This document shows positions 18,720 through 27,010 of a stretch of 64,000 nt of DNA, piece after piece; position 1 is the stretch's first letter, and each line of letters starts with the position of its first letter. Below the pieces are notes generated by a model. It searched no databases, had not been told where the DNA came from, and saw nothing but the letters and a program-made list of their open reading frames with translations. The DNA lies in the NCBI RefSeq assembly GCF_900215295.1, contig NZ_OCMF01000001.1:744001-808000 (forward strand), given 5' to 3'. The translations under genes were made by a program, and so were the position numbers. This stretch comes from Salinimicrobium sediminis. Its GTDB lineage: Bacteria; Bacteroidota; Bacteroidia; Flavobacteriales; Flavobacteriaceae.

Positions 18720-19715
18720 ATGGAGAGATCACCTAAGTTCGCCGTAATAGGCGGAGGTAGCTGGGCTACAGCTAATGTGAAAATGCTATGTGAGAACCTT
18801 GATGAGGTCACCTGGTATATGCGCAGTGTTTATGCTATTGAGCATATCAAAAAGCAGGAGCATAACCCTAATTACCTTAGCTCTGTAGAGTTTGATATTA
18901 CCCAATTATATCTCACCAATGACATTAATGAAGCAGTTAGAAGAGCAGATGTACTCATCTTCGCTATTCCTTCAGCTTTTTTAAAGCGGGAGCTGGACAA
19001 CCTAACAGAATCCCTCGATGGCAAGATCATTTTTTCGGCTATTAAAGGTATAGTGCCCGAAACCAGTCTTATTGTAGGAGAACATTTCCACCAAACCTAC
19101 AATATTCCCTATGAGAACATAGGGGTGATCACGGGGCCATGTCATGCAGAAGAGGTTGCACTGGAAAGGTTATCCTATCTCACCATCGCATGTTCAGATG
19201 AAGAAAAAGCAAAGCTGGTAGCAAAAAATCTGAGCAGTGACTATATCACCTGTAAGACCAGTGATGATATCGTAGGAACCGAATATGCCGCAATGCTTAA
19301 GAATATCTATGCCATTGCCGCCGGAATCGCCCACGGACTCGGCTACGGAGATAATTTCCAGAGCGTATTGATGAGCAACGCGATTAGAGAAATGAAGAAG
19401 TTCATCAAGAAGGTCCACAAGATGAAACGCAATATCAATGATTCTGCCTACCTCGGAGACCTTCTGGTTACCGGTTATTCCATCTTTAGCCGAAACAGGA
19501 TGTTTGGAAACATGATTGGGAAAGGCTATACCGTAAAAAGTGCCCAGATGGAAATGAGCATGGTGGCCGAAGGATATTATGCCACCGAGAGTGCCTACAA
19601 AATAGTTCAGGAAACAGGGGCAAAAACTCCAATCATTAATGCCGTTTACGGTATACTTTACCAGGGAAAAGAGCCAAAAAAGGTCTTCAAGAAATTGGCT
19701 GAGAAACTGGATTAA
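18720..19715 (+). CDS. gpsA: NAD(P)H-dependent glycerol-3-phosphate dehydrogenase
   Basis: A cytoplasmic enzyme reducing dihydroxyacetone phosphate to sn-glycerol 3-phosphate for phospholipid synthesis. The 331-residue protein has the Rossmann motif VIGGGSWATA (8-17), the family block GPCHAEEV (about 139-146), the catalytic-lysine segment EYAAMLKNIYAIAAGI, and DLLVTGYSIFSRNRMFG. It has its own promoter; two palindromes follow. Confidence 0.96.
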   Translation: MERSPKFAVIGGGSWATANVKMLCENLDEVTWYMRSVYAIEHIKKQEHNPNYLSSVEFDITQLYLTNDINEAVRRADVLIFAIPSAFLKRELDNLTESLDGKIIFSAIKGIVPETSLIVGEHFHQTYNIPYENIGVITGPCHAEEVALERLSYLTIACSDEEKAKLVAKNLSSDYITCKTSDDIVGTEYAAMLKNIYAIAAGIAHGLGYGDNFQSVLMSNAIREMKKFIKKVHKMKRNINDSAYLGDLLVTGYSIFSRNRMFGNMIGKGYTVKSAQMEMSMVAEGYYATESAYKIVQETGAKTPIINAVYGILYQGKEPKKVFKKLAEKLD

Positions 19716-19720
19716 TACTG

Positions 19721-19752
19721 AGACCTGTGAGGTTTCCAAAACCTTCTAGGTC
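19721..19752. repeat. Extragenic palindrome, copy 1
   Basis: A 32-base palindrome of nested design: outer arms AGACCT / AGGTCT, three unpaired bases, inner arms AGGTTT / AAACCT, and a three-base centre. It begins five bases after the gpsA stop and shares architecture with copy 2. Confidence 0.75.
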
Positions 19753-19766
19753 TTTTTAACCTGATT

Positions 19767-19802
19767 AGACCTACAAGGTCAGAAAAAAGACCTTGCAGGT
19801 CT
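19767..19802. repeat. Extragenic palindrome, copy 2
   Basis: A 36-base palindrome with the same outer arms AGACCT / AGGTCT, a three-base spacer, inner arms AGGTC / GACCT and an A-rich eight-base centre. With copy 1 it forms a tandem pair 14 bases apart, like REP/BIME elements of other bacteria. Confidence 0.75.
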
Positions 19803-19826
19803 TCCCAAAGTATTTGCCGATCTTCT

Positions 19827-19850
19827 CCTCTCCTTTGGAGAGGTTTTTTT
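19827..19850 (+). terminator. Terminator after gpsA
   Basis: Perfect stem CCTCTCC / GGAGAGG with a TTT loop followed by seven T. It lies after the two palindromes and directly before the DUF1801 gene, so it probably ends the gpsA transcript. Confidence 0.92.
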
Positions 19851-19864
19851 ATTAATTTAGATTT

Positions 19865-20320
19865 ATGTCCAAACCTGCAAACACTCCTGAAGAATATATT
19901 GCCTCTCTTCCTGAAGAAAGGCAAGCACCTGTTTCAAAACTGCATAAGATCATATTAAAAAACCTTCCGGAGGGATTTGAAACCGGAATGACCTATGGCA
20001 TGATTGGTTATTTTGTCCCGCATTCCATCTATCCGCAAGGATATCATGTTGATGCTAAGCAGCCGTTACCGTTCATCAACCTTGCTTCCCAAAAGAATTT
20101 TATCGCGTTGTATCACATGGGGATCTATGCGAACCCGAAGCTACTGGAATGGTTTCAGGAGGAATATCCAAAATATTCTTCAACTAAACTGGATATGGGG
20201 AAAAGCTGCATCAGGTTTAAAAATATTAAAAAGATACCCTTTGAGCTTATTGCACAGCTGGTGACAAAAATGACTGTTCAGGAATGGATCACTACCTATG
20301 AAGAGGTGGTAAAGAAATAA
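19865..20320 (+). CDS. DUF1801 (YdhG/YjbR-type) protein
   Basis: A 151-residue cytoplasmic protein of the DUF1801 family: N-terminal PEEYIASLPEERQAPVSKL, then GMTYGMIGYF, and INLASQKNFIALYHMG, all standard blocks. The fold resembles a frataxin/YjbR-like alpha-beta domain; no enzyme activity is established. Its C-terminus converges on a minus-strand gene three bases away. Confidence 0.87.
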   Translation: MSKPANTPEEYIASLPEERQAPVSKLHKIILKNLPEGFETGMTYGMIGYFVPHSIYPQGYHVDAKQPLPFINLASQKNFIALYHMGIYANPKLLEWFQEEYPKYSSTKLDMGKSCIRFKNIKKIPFELIAQLVTKMTVQEWITTYEEVVKK

Positions 20321-20323
20321 TAA

Positions 20324-20719
20324 TTACTTCAGCAGAACTCCCTTTTTCTGCATCACCGGCACTTCCCGCAGAGCCTTCTCATTGATGCTGTTCTTTTTAA
20401 AAACGAACTTTTTATGGAACATTTTACCTTCAGCAAAAAAGGAAACTGAGAATTCATTGTTCAGTTGTAGTACATCGTCCTGTAGGAATTCAACTTTAGC
20501 AAAAGATTGCGGCGGCAATTTTGCAATGCTGTGCCGCATCACTGAAGTTTCCCTTGTTCCATCATATCCCCTGGAAACGATTAATACACTTTCAAGAGTT
20601 TCAGCAAGATCATTTATAAGATAGGCGTTCCAGTCAAGGCTGCCGTATTCTTCATGCTCTTCGCGCACGGCTGCCACATAGACATCGGTAACTTCAGGAA
20701 TGTCAATGTCTTTCTTCAC
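20324..20719 (-). CDS. Conserved hypothetical protein, pheS operon
   Basis: A 131-residue soluble protein without signal peptide, cysteine motif or recognised domain. It is rich in charged residues, with a beta-type core (TLESVLIVSRGY, FSVSFFAEGKMFHKKFVFKK). It starts two bases after the 54-residue membrane protein, which itself overlaps pheS, so all three should be translated from one mRNA. I do not recognise the family. Confidence 0.78.
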   Translation of the reverse strand: MKKDIDIPEVTDVYVAAVREEHEEYGSLDWNAYLINDLAETLESVLIVSRGYDGTRETSVMRHSIAKLPPQSFAKVEFLQDDVLQLNNEFSVSFFAEGKMFHKKFVFKKNSINEKALREVPVMQKKGVLLK

Positions 20720-20721
20720 CC

Positions 20722-20886
20722 TTAGTCGAACTTGCTTTTCACTTTACGCCACAACCACCAGATGATTCCAAGAGCGACCAGCAACAGAACTGCACCAACG
20801 GCAAGTTCAATGATCTCCACAACAATAAGCACAATGACGACAGCGACAATGATAAGACCAATAACTCCTACTCCTAATGTTTTCAT
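20722..20886 (-). CDS. Small membrane protein coupled to pheS (54 residues)
   Basis: Translation from ATG at 20886 gives a 54-residue protein: a very hydrophobic stretch rich in Val, Ile and Leu with two possible helices (about 4-23 and 28-44, with a Glu-Glu pair between: VEIIELAVG), then [12 protein letters not shown] at the cytoplasmic end. The ATG overlaps the pheS TGA as ATGA and the stop is two bases before the next gene, which argues strongly that it is translated. No function is known. Confidence 0.75.
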   Translation of the reverse strand: MKTLGVGVIGLIIVAVVIVLIVVEIIELAVGAVLLLVALGIIWWLWRKVKSKFD

Positions 20887-21902
20887 ATAGATGATTTAAA
20901 CTGTTCCAAAAATCTCATGTCATTCTCATAGAACATCCGAATATCCCCAATTTGGTAAAGCAACATGGCAATTCTTTCGATTCCCATTCCAAAAGCAAAA
21001 CCAGAATATTCTGCAGGATCTATGTTACAATTGCGAAGAACGTTAGGATCCACCATTCCGCAGCCCATGATCTCCAGCCATCCGGTACCTTTGGTAATAC
21101 GGTAATCGGTTTCGGTTTCAAGGCCCCAGTAGATATCAACTTCTGCACTTGGCTCGGTAAACGGAAAATAAGATGGGCGTAACCTGATCTTGCTTTTCCC
21201 AAACAACTGCTTAGTAAAATACAATAAAGTTTGCTTCAAATCGGCGAAGGAAACATTTTTATCCACATACAGCCCTTCGACCTGATGAAAGATACAATGT
21301 GACCTTGCCGAAATCGCTTCATTTCTGAAAACTCTTCCCGGGGAGATCGTCCTTATTGGAGGTTTGTTGTTTTCCATATACCGCACCTGTACCGAAGAAG
21401 TATGGGTACGCAGCAGCACATCAGGATTCGTCTGAATAAAGAACGTATCCTGCATATCCCTTGCCGGGTGATATTCCGGAAGGTTTAAGGCAGTGAAGTT
21501 ATGCCAGTCATCTTCCATTTCGGGACCTTCAGAAACATTGAATCCAATGCTTGAAAAGATCTCGATGATCTGGTTCTTTACGATAGAAATAGGGTGACGC
21601 GCGCCAATTTCGACAGGCTCTCCCGGGCGGGTAAGATCGCCGTAGATACCTTTCTCCTCCTCTTTGCCTTCCAGTTCTTCCTTTAACTGCTGCACTTTAT
21701 TTGTAGCAGCATCCTTTAATTGGTTCACCGCCTGGCCAAAAGCTTTCTTCTCTTCATTGGGCACCGCCTTGAAATCGGCAAAATACTTGTTTAAAATACC
21801 TTTTTTGCCAAGGTATTTTATCCTGAAGTTCTCTACTTCTTCTTTGGTTTGGGCCGTGAAGGCTTCAATTTGAGAAATGTGTTCCTTTATGGTTTCTGTC
21901 AT
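20883..21902 (-). CDS. pheS: Phenylalanyl-tRNA synthetase alpha subunit
   Basis: Catalytic subunit of the alpha2-beta2 class II synthetase for tRNA-Phe. The 339-residue protein has an N-terminal coiled coil (1-85) and the catalytic core with motif 2 ([28 protein letters not shown]) and motif 3 ([18 protein letters not shown]). The beta subunit pheT is not adjacent, as is usual in Bacteroidota. A -7 box precedes it and two small genes follow in the same transcript. Confidence 0.97.
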   Translation of the reverse strand: MTETIKEHISQIEAFTAQTKEEVENFRIKYLGKKGILNKYFADFKAVPNEEKKAFGQAVNQLKDAATNKVQQLKEELEGKEEEKGIYGDLTRPGEPVEIGARHPISIVKNQIIEIFSSIGFNVSEGPEMEDDWHNFTALNLPEYHPARDMQDTFFIQTNPDVLLRTHTSSVQVRYMENNKPPIRTISPGRVFRNEAISARSHCIFHQVEGLYVDKNVSFADLKQTLLYFTKQLFGKSKIRLRPSYFPFTEPSAEVDIYWGLETETDYRITKGTGWLEIMGCGMVDPNVLRNCNIDPAEYSGFAFGMGIERIAMLLYQIGDIRMFYENDMRFLEQFKSSI

Positions 21903-21924
21903 GGTCCCTTTTCTTTAGGAAGCG

Positions 21925-21932
21925 CAAATTTA
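21925..21932 (-). promoter_or_regulatory. -7 box for pheS
   Basis: Minus-strand TAAATTTG, exact to TAnnTTTG, 22 bases before the pheS ATG. The -33 element is not clear. Confidence 0.6.
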
Positions 21933-22000
21933 TGAAAATAAACCGGCACTTCTTCCGAAGTTGCCTGCCGGATAAAGCTAAATATCAGCTCTTAAAAATG

Positions 22001-22357
22001 TTATTTTATGTAATCTTTTTCCAGAAAGTATTGCACTATCGCTTCTTTCATAAGCACAGACTGTTCCCCTGCCTTTAAAGTGGGGAGTTGCTCAAGTACC
22101 TTGTAATGCGGCCAGCCTTCATCATCAAAATATTCGAATTCATAGTACCCGTAAGGTTCAAGCAAGCGGCAAATGGCAATATGCATAAGATCCAGCTTGT
22201 GATCTTTTTTAAATTTCCGGTGTAATTGCCCCAGTTCCTGAAGCCCTATGATATATATGATCGCATCAAGTTCCAGCTTTTCACCATCTGCAAATTGCCG
22301 GGAAAGCTTCTGCTCCACCTCGATCCAACGTTGTTTTAATTGTTCATCTCTAGACAT
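22001..22357 (-). CDS. Conserved hypothetical protein of Flavobacteriia
   Basis: A 118-residue soluble protein, mostly helical, with an acidic aromatic patch PYGYYEFEYFDDEGWPHY at about 69-86. There is no signal peptide and no known motif. It is divergent from cvpA; both genes start four or five bases from facing -7 boxes. I do not recognise a function. Confidence 0.78.
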   Translation of the reverse strand: MSRDEQLKQRWIEVEQKLSRQFADGEKLELDAIIYIIGLQELGQLHRKFKKDHKLDLMHIAICRLLEPYGYYEFEYFDDEGWPHYKVLEQLPTLKAGEQSVLMKEAIVQYFLEKDYIK

Positions 22358-22361
22358 GCCG

Positions 22362-22369
22362 CAAAGATA
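22362..22369 (-). promoter_or_regulatory. -7 box for the hypothetical gene; left arm of an inverted repeat
   Basis: Minus-strand TATCTTTG ending only four bases before the ATG, which predicts a leaderless or near-leaderless mRNA. It is an exact inverted copy of the box at 22392-22399. Confidence 0.7.
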
Positions 22370-22391
22370 ATTACTAAGAACGGGAAATTAC

Positions 22392-22399
22392 TATCTTTG
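22392..22399 (+). promoter_or_regulatory. -7 box for cvpA; right arm of an inverted repeat
   Basis: TATCTTTG five bases before the cvpA ATG, predicting a leaderless mRNA. With 22362-22369 it forms CAAAGATA-N22-TATCTTTG. Confidence 0.7.
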
Positions 22400-22404
22400 A
22401 AAGC

Positions 22405-22950
22405 ATGAATGTTCTGGATCTGCTCCTAAGTGTTTTCCTCCTCATAGGTCTTGTAAGAGGGCTTTTTAAAGGCTTTTTTTCAGAACTTGCAGGATTGCTT
22501 TCTTTAATTGGCGGAATTTATGCCGCCATTCACTTTTCAGGCGCCACCTATACTTTTTTAAGAAGCTTCATTGACTGGGAACCACAGTATCTGGCTATCC
22601 TTTCCTTTGCAGTCACCTTTTTTATTGTCGCACTGGTCATCTCTCTTGCCGGAAATATTCTTACCAAAATGGTGCATATGGTTGCCCTGGGGTTTATCAA
22701 CAGGCTTTTCGGCGGAATATTTGGGGTGCTGAAAATGGCATTTTTGGCAAGCATCATCATGATGTTCTTCGCAAACTTCGATGTTTTTAATACTGAAGAA
22801 TCCACCAAAGAGGAATCAATCCTTTACGAACCCATTCGCGCCCTTGCTCCCGCCATTCTACCCGGGATTATTAAAGAAGTAAAGGAAGGAGATCTTTTTG
22901 ACACTCCCGAAGCAGAAACTGAAGAATCAACCGAAGTAGAAGAAATCTAG
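22405..22950 (+). CDS. CvpA-family membrane protein
   Basis: A 181-residue inner-membrane protein with four predicted helices and the CvpA opening DLLLSVFLLIGLVRGLFKGFF, where GxxRGxxKG is typical. E. coli CvpA is linked to colicin V secretion and envelope stress; the role here is unknown. The C-terminal tail is acidic (ETEESTEVEE). It ends four bases inside the convergent carbonic anhydrase gene. Confidence 0.88.
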   Translation: MNVLDLLLSVFLLIGLVRGLFKGFFSELAGLLSLIGGIYAAIHFSGATYTFLRSFIDWEPQYLAILSFAVTFFIVALVISLAGNILTKMVHMVALGFINRLFGGIFGVLKMAFLASIIMMFFANFDVFNTEESTKEESILYEPIRALAPAILPGIIKEVKEGDLFDTPEAETEESTEVEEI

Positions 22951-23582
22951 AAGTTAAGCTGATAAACCTCATCCAGCTGAGATTCATTACTCACATTCAC
23001 ATTAAGATCCTTAACTATTCCTGAACCCACTCCATAGGCCCATCCATGCAGATGAAGCTTTTGGTCATTTTTCCAGGCTGCCTGTACTATCGAAGTTTTA
23101 GCAAGATCAAATACCTGCTCCACTACGTTAAGCTCCACGAACCTGTCAAACCTTTTATCTTCGTCTTCAATGGCATCCAACTCTTTTTTGTGCAGCCTGT
23201 AGATGTTTTTAATATGTCTTATCCAGTTATCGATAAGCCCGATGGAATTATTGGTCATTGCAGCCTTGATCCCTCCGCAGCCGTAATGGCCGCAAACGAT
23301 GACATGCTCCACTTTAAGTACATTGACGGCATAATCCAGCACGCTTAGCATATTCATATCGCTATGGATCACCATGTTTGCTATATTCCTGTGTACAAAT
23401 ACCTCTCCCGGTTGTGCGCCGATGATCTGGTTCGCCGGAACGCGGCTGTCTGCACAACCAATCCAAAGTAAAGGAGGCTGTTGCCCTTCTGCCAGTCTGT
23501 TAAAATAATCAGGGTCCTCCTGAAGCATACCTTCGACCCATTTCTTGTTGTTCTCTAGAATCTTTTTATAAAAATCTGGCAT
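22947..23582 (-). CDS. can: Beta-class carbonic anhydrase
   Basis: A cytoplasmic zinc enzyme hydrating CO2 to bicarbonate. The 211-residue protein has CADSRVP (C43, D45, R47) and HYGCGG (H99, C102), the four residues of the beta-class metal site and its Asp-Arg dyad. Length is normal and there is no signal peptide. It begins 24 bases after batE on the same strand, so it may be read from the bat operon. Confidence 0.96.
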   Translation of the reverse strand: MPDFYKKILENNKKWVEGMLQEDPDYFNRLAEGQQPPLLWIGCADSRVPANQIIGAQPGEVFVHRNIANMVIHSDMNMLSVLDYAVNVLKVEHVIVCGHYGCGGIKAAMTNNSIGLIDNWIRHIKNIYRLHKKELDAIEDEDKRFDRFVELNVVEQVFDLAKTSIVQAAWKNDQKLHLHGWAYGVGSGIVKDLNVNVSNESQLDEVYQLNF

Positions 23583-23606
23583 AATTTTACTTTTTGAGAA
23601 GCTAAT

Positions 23607-24356
23607 TTACAATCTTTTCAGATCATTTTCCTGCATCCAGCCCTGACTTCCGTTAGGCAATTCGATCTCTACCCATTCCTGGAAGTTTTCAGTGATCTTC
23701 ACTTTTGCCCCTTCATGCAATAAAAAAGCCTCCCCGGCCCTTACTGAAGGTTCGCTTTTCACCTCTACCTCTTCAGAAAAAATTATCGCAAAATTACTTT
23801 CCTGCTGCAGGTCCTGTTTTAAGAAACCTATGATCACCGAAGAAATCGCGAGAACCAGAAAAAACATGCTGCCTATAAACGTCATTCTTTTGATCATGCT
23901 TCTTCTGCTGAAGTAGTACACCAAAAAGAATACAATGAAGACCATCATACAAATTATTGCTACCCAGGCCCATCCCCCAGCCGAAAATGCTGAAGTTGAC
24001 CTGTCAAAAATGCCCCAAAATCCTTCCGACTCTTCTGTTCCCAAAGCATCAATTGCCATGGTCCTCGCAAAGGTGAGGTTATTTCGTGCATCTTCATTTC
24101 CGGGATCTAATTGCAGCGCCTTTTCAAAATGATAGATGCTGGGTGCGATCCGGCTGAGCTTATAATAAGAATTTCCCAGGTTGTAATGCAGTTCTGCCGA
24201 AGTTTCGCCGTTCTCCAGGATCTGCTCGTATTTAGCCACTGCCTCCTCATAATTTCCCTCTGCATATGCATTGTTGGCATCCTCAAAAAGTTGAGAATTT
24301 TGAGCAATTCCCGAAAGGCTAAAAAGTATCGCGAATAAAAAAATCAGCTTTTTCAT
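23607..24356 (-). CDS. batE: BatE: TPR and SH3-type membrane protein of the bat operon
   Basis: A 249-residue envelope protein: signal peptide (1-18), two TPR units (about 25-95), two membrane helices (about 127-150 and 158-177) and a C-terminal bacterial SH3-like domain (from about 185; AFLLHEGAKVKITENFQEWVEI, GWMQ). Bat proteins were described in Bacteroides as supporting aerotolerance; their biochemical action remains unclear. Its ATG overlaps the batD stop (ATGA). Confidence 0.9.
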   Translation of the reverse strand: MKKLIFLFAILFSLSGIAQNSQLFEDANNAYAEGNYEEAVAKYEQILENGETSAELHYNLGNSYYKLSRIAPSIYHFEKALQLDPGNEDARNNLTFARTMAIDALGTEESEGFWGIFDRSTSAFSAGGWAWVAIICMMVFIVFFLVYYFSRRSMIKRMTFIGSMFFLVLAISSVIIGFLKQDLQQESNFAIIFSEEVEVKSEPSVRAGEAFLLHEGAKVKITENFQEWVEIELPNGSQGWMQENDLKRL

Positions 24357-26119
24357 ACCTGCTTATCGATTTCAGAAATTACACCTACGGCCTTGTCATA
24401 ATCCTGCTGCATGGCCACACTGGAAGCCGGTGTATACCGGGCAAATTCACAACTTTTAAGCAACTCATTGAATTGTATTACTGTAGTTGCATCCACTCCT
24501 TTGCTGGTTAACAATTCCTGGATACGCTCTTTGCTCATCTCACTGGTTTGGATATGCAATTTTGCTTTAAGATAATTATGCAGCGCCCGTTCCAAAGACT
24601 CATAGAATTTGGTCTGGTATCCCAGGTTTCGTTTGGCTTCTGAAAGATATTTTCGCGCCAGGCGATCGGCTTTTCTTATCCTGTTGCCACGTACATCTCC
24701 GGCAATGGCTTCCCGTCTTTTTCCGAAGAGGATGGCCAGCGGGATCAGTAACACGGGTCCCAGCAATAAGCTCCAGAACAAAACTGACCCCATAAATGGT
24801 GCTTCGCCAATAGCTTTTAGAGAAGTATTGAGCTTGATATATCTAAATTGATTTGCGGCCGAAGGAGTTTGTTGCTGTGCTGCAATAGGACCCGTACTTC
24901 CAGAGGGGCTCCTGGCTCCTGCGGGAGCTGCACCAACCTCGATCATAATTTCTTCGGAAGTGAGGGTTCTATAAGATCTTGTATTGAGATCAAAATAGCT
25001 GAAACTCATAGGCGGAATAGGATATTTACCCTGCGCCTGCGGGACCAGGGTGTAAGAGTTGGCAATGCTACCCTGCATTCCGTTCATATTGGTATTTACT
25101 CTTTCTGAATATTCAGGCTCGTACTGCTCCATAGAAGCGGGCACGGTCAATGGCGGCAGGTCAAAAAGCTTAAGGTTCCCCTGGCCGGACACCTCAACAG
25201 TGGCCTGTAGGGACTCGGTCGCGCGGAGTTCTTTTTTGCTGGTGTTTACTTCAAATTTCAGGTTCTTTCCAACTGCCCCTGTAAAATCTGCCGGTCTGCC
25301 TTCCTGCGGCAGGGGTTTTACATCTATAGTACGGTTCCCTGCGGCCACAACCTTGTCGACTGTTTCATAGAACCTGTTTCCGAAGATATCCCTTCGGTTT
25401 CCGGGAACTTCTACGGAAATATTCAGCGTTAAGGGTTCAATATTCAGCTTTCCGGTCTTTTGCGGATATAATACGGTTTTTCGAAGCACTACAAACCGGT
25501 AAGGTTCGCCGTTATAGGTGCCATTCTCCACCTCCAGCTGCCGAATGTCAATATTCTGACTCCAGAAATCGCTAAACTTAGGATTATCGATCTGTCTCCA
25601 GTCGCTCACATTGATCCGCGGACTCACATACAGTTTATAAACCACCGTAATGGCTTCATTCAAAAATGGGTTGGAATTAGAGACCTCGGCTACTAAATGA
25701 ATACTTTCAGAAGCAATATATTCAGAATTCTCTCCATCTGTAGGTTGATCTACGGCAGCGGTCACTTCCACCTGCACAGGTGAAGTTTTATAAACAGTGC
25801 CTTCGATGGTGATCTCTGCCTGCCCGATAGTGAGATTTCCCCGTTTTTTAGGCGCAAGAAAATAGCTGTAGGTTTTTGAGAAGCTTCTTTTACCATTTAA
25901 CCAACTTTGGCTTACCGACTGGTTTGGGCCTCCCACTACTGTAAAATCTGAAAATTGTGGCGGGTTAAAATTATCACCGTCTTCATTCATAACAAAATCC
26001 ACCCGCAGCCGCTCATTCACCCCAAGCTTGTTCTTGCTCACATTCGCGGTGAACTGAACCTGCCCAATGGCAAGGCCGGACATCATTAGCATTATGAAAA
26101 CTACCAGTTTCTGCTTCAT
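24353..26119 (-). CDS. batD: BatD: periplasmic Ig-like membrane protein
   Basis: A 588-residue BatD protein: signal peptide (1-19), several Ig-like domains on the periplasmic side (about 20-410, including GNLTIGQAEITIEG and SGQGNLKLFDLPPL), a Ser/Gly/Ala/Gln-rich linker, one membrane helix (about 450-472) and a cytoplasmic helical tail. The domain order is typical. It follows batC by six bases and is coupled to batE. Confidence 0.93.
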   Translation of the reverse strand: MKQKLVVFIMLMMSGLAIGQVQFTANVSKNKLGVNERLRVDFVMNEDGDNFNPPQFSDFTVVGGPNQSVSQSWLNGKRSFSKTYSYFLAPKKRGNLTIGQAEITIEGTVYKTSPVQVEVTAAVDQPTDGENSEYIASESIHLVAEVSNSNPFLNEAITVVYKLYVSPRINVSDWRQIDNPKFSDFWSQNIDIRQLEVENGTYNGEPYRFVVLRKTVLYPQKTGKLNIEPLTLNISVEVPGNRRDIFGNRFYETVDKVVAAGNRTIDVKPLPQEGRPADFTGAVGKNLKFEVNTSKKELRATESLQATVEVSGQGNLKLFDLPPLTVPASMEQYEPEYSERVNTNMNGMQGSIANSYTLVPQAQGKYPIPPMSFSYFDLNTRSYRTLTSEEIMIEVGAAPAGARSPSGSTGPIAAQQQTPSAANQFRYIKLNTSLKAIGEAPFMGSVLFWSLLLGPVLLIPLAILFGKRREAIAGDVRGNRIRKADRLARKYLSEAKRNLGYQTKFYESLERALHNYLKAKLHIQTSEMSKERIQELLTSKGVDATTVIQFNELLKSCEFARYTPASSVAMQQDYDKAVGVISEIDKQV

Positions 26120-26125
26120 TTTTTA

Positions 26126-27010
26126 TTACCAGTCTTTATCGGTTTGAACAGGCATGCCTTTGGCTTTTTTAGCATTGATCTTCTCCTGTACTTTCTTTTC
26201 CTCGTTCCCCATTGCCTCCAGCAAGTTTTTTATCTGCTGGGGAGAAAGTTGCCCCGGCCGTTGTTGCGGCTGTTTTGGCTCTTCTCCTTCTTTTGGCTGC
26301 TCATTCTTTTGCTGCTCTTTATCATCGGGCTGGCCGGCATTGTCCTTTTTCTTTTCTCCTTCTTTATTCTCGTCCTCTTTCTGGTCACCACCTTCTTTAT
26401 CTTCGGGCTTACCATCTTCACTCTGCTCCTTATCGCCTTCGCCGTCCTGCTGCTCCTTCTGGTCCTGCTTTTGCTTATCCTGCTCCTGTTTATCCTTTTC
26501 GTTCTTGTCACCGCCGCCGCCTTGTTTTTGCTCTTCTTCGAGCATTTTCTTGGCTAAAGCAAGATTATAACGGGTTTCATCATCATTTGGATTGTTCCGG
26601 AGAGACTGTTTATAAGCTTCCACGGCCTCACTGTACTTCTTTTGCTTCATATAAGCGTTCCCCTGATTATGAAAAGCATCATGTTTTAACGGTTTTTCTT
26701 CGGCAGTGGTAGCGGCAGCGCGATGTCTCTCCAGCGCCTGGCCGGTGATTTCCTTATTATAATAAAGGTTTCCGAGGTTGTACTTAGCTTCGGCATTTGC
26801 AGGATCTTTAGCAATAGCTTTGCGGTAGTAAGCTTCGGCAGTAGCCATGTCATTATCGGCTAAAGCGTCTTCTGCTTCCTGCATGTATTTTTTAGCTGTT
26901 TTGGCTGCAACTTTAGGATCTTCCTGGGCAAGTGCAACAAAAGGAATATAAAAGAAGAGTCCCAAAAACAGCATTTTTGGCAAGTAATGTCTCATTATCC
27001 TTTTCATCAT
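26126..27010 (-). CDS. batC: BatC: TPR protein with charged low-complexity tail
   Basis: A 294-residue exported protein: signal peptide (to about residue 29), three TPR-like units (about 40-165, DPANAEAKYNLGNLYYNK and NPNDDETRYNLALAKK), then about 85 residues composed almost only of Lys, Glu, Asp, Gln and Gly, and a short helical end. The charged tail is usual for BatC and explains why all plus-strand frames are open across 26144-26712. Its ATG overlaps the batB stop by one base (TGATG). Confidence 0.9.
   Translation of the reverse strand: MMKRIMRHYLPKMLFLGLFFYIPFVALAQEDPKVAAKTAKKYMQEAEDALADNDMATAEAYYRKAIAKDPANAEAKYNLGNLYYNKEITGQALERHRAAATTAEEKPLKHDAFHNQGNAYMKQKKYSEAVEAYKQSLRNNPNDDETRYNLALAKKMLEEEQKQGGGGDKNEKDKQEQDKQKQDQKEQQDGEGDKEQSEDGKPEDKEGGDQKEDENKEGEKKKDNAGQPDDKEQQKNEQPKEGEEPKQPQQRPGQLSPQQIKNLLEAMGNEEKKVQEKINAKKAKGMPVQTDKDW

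Noticed and set aside
26144-26712. Long plus-strand open frames in all three frames opposite batC, resembling Leu/Phe- or Ser-rich membrane proteins
   Set aside because: They are the complement of the Lys/Glu/Asp/Gln-rich BatC tail, whose codons cannot give stops on the opposite strand. There is no promoter, and batC fits its family and operon.
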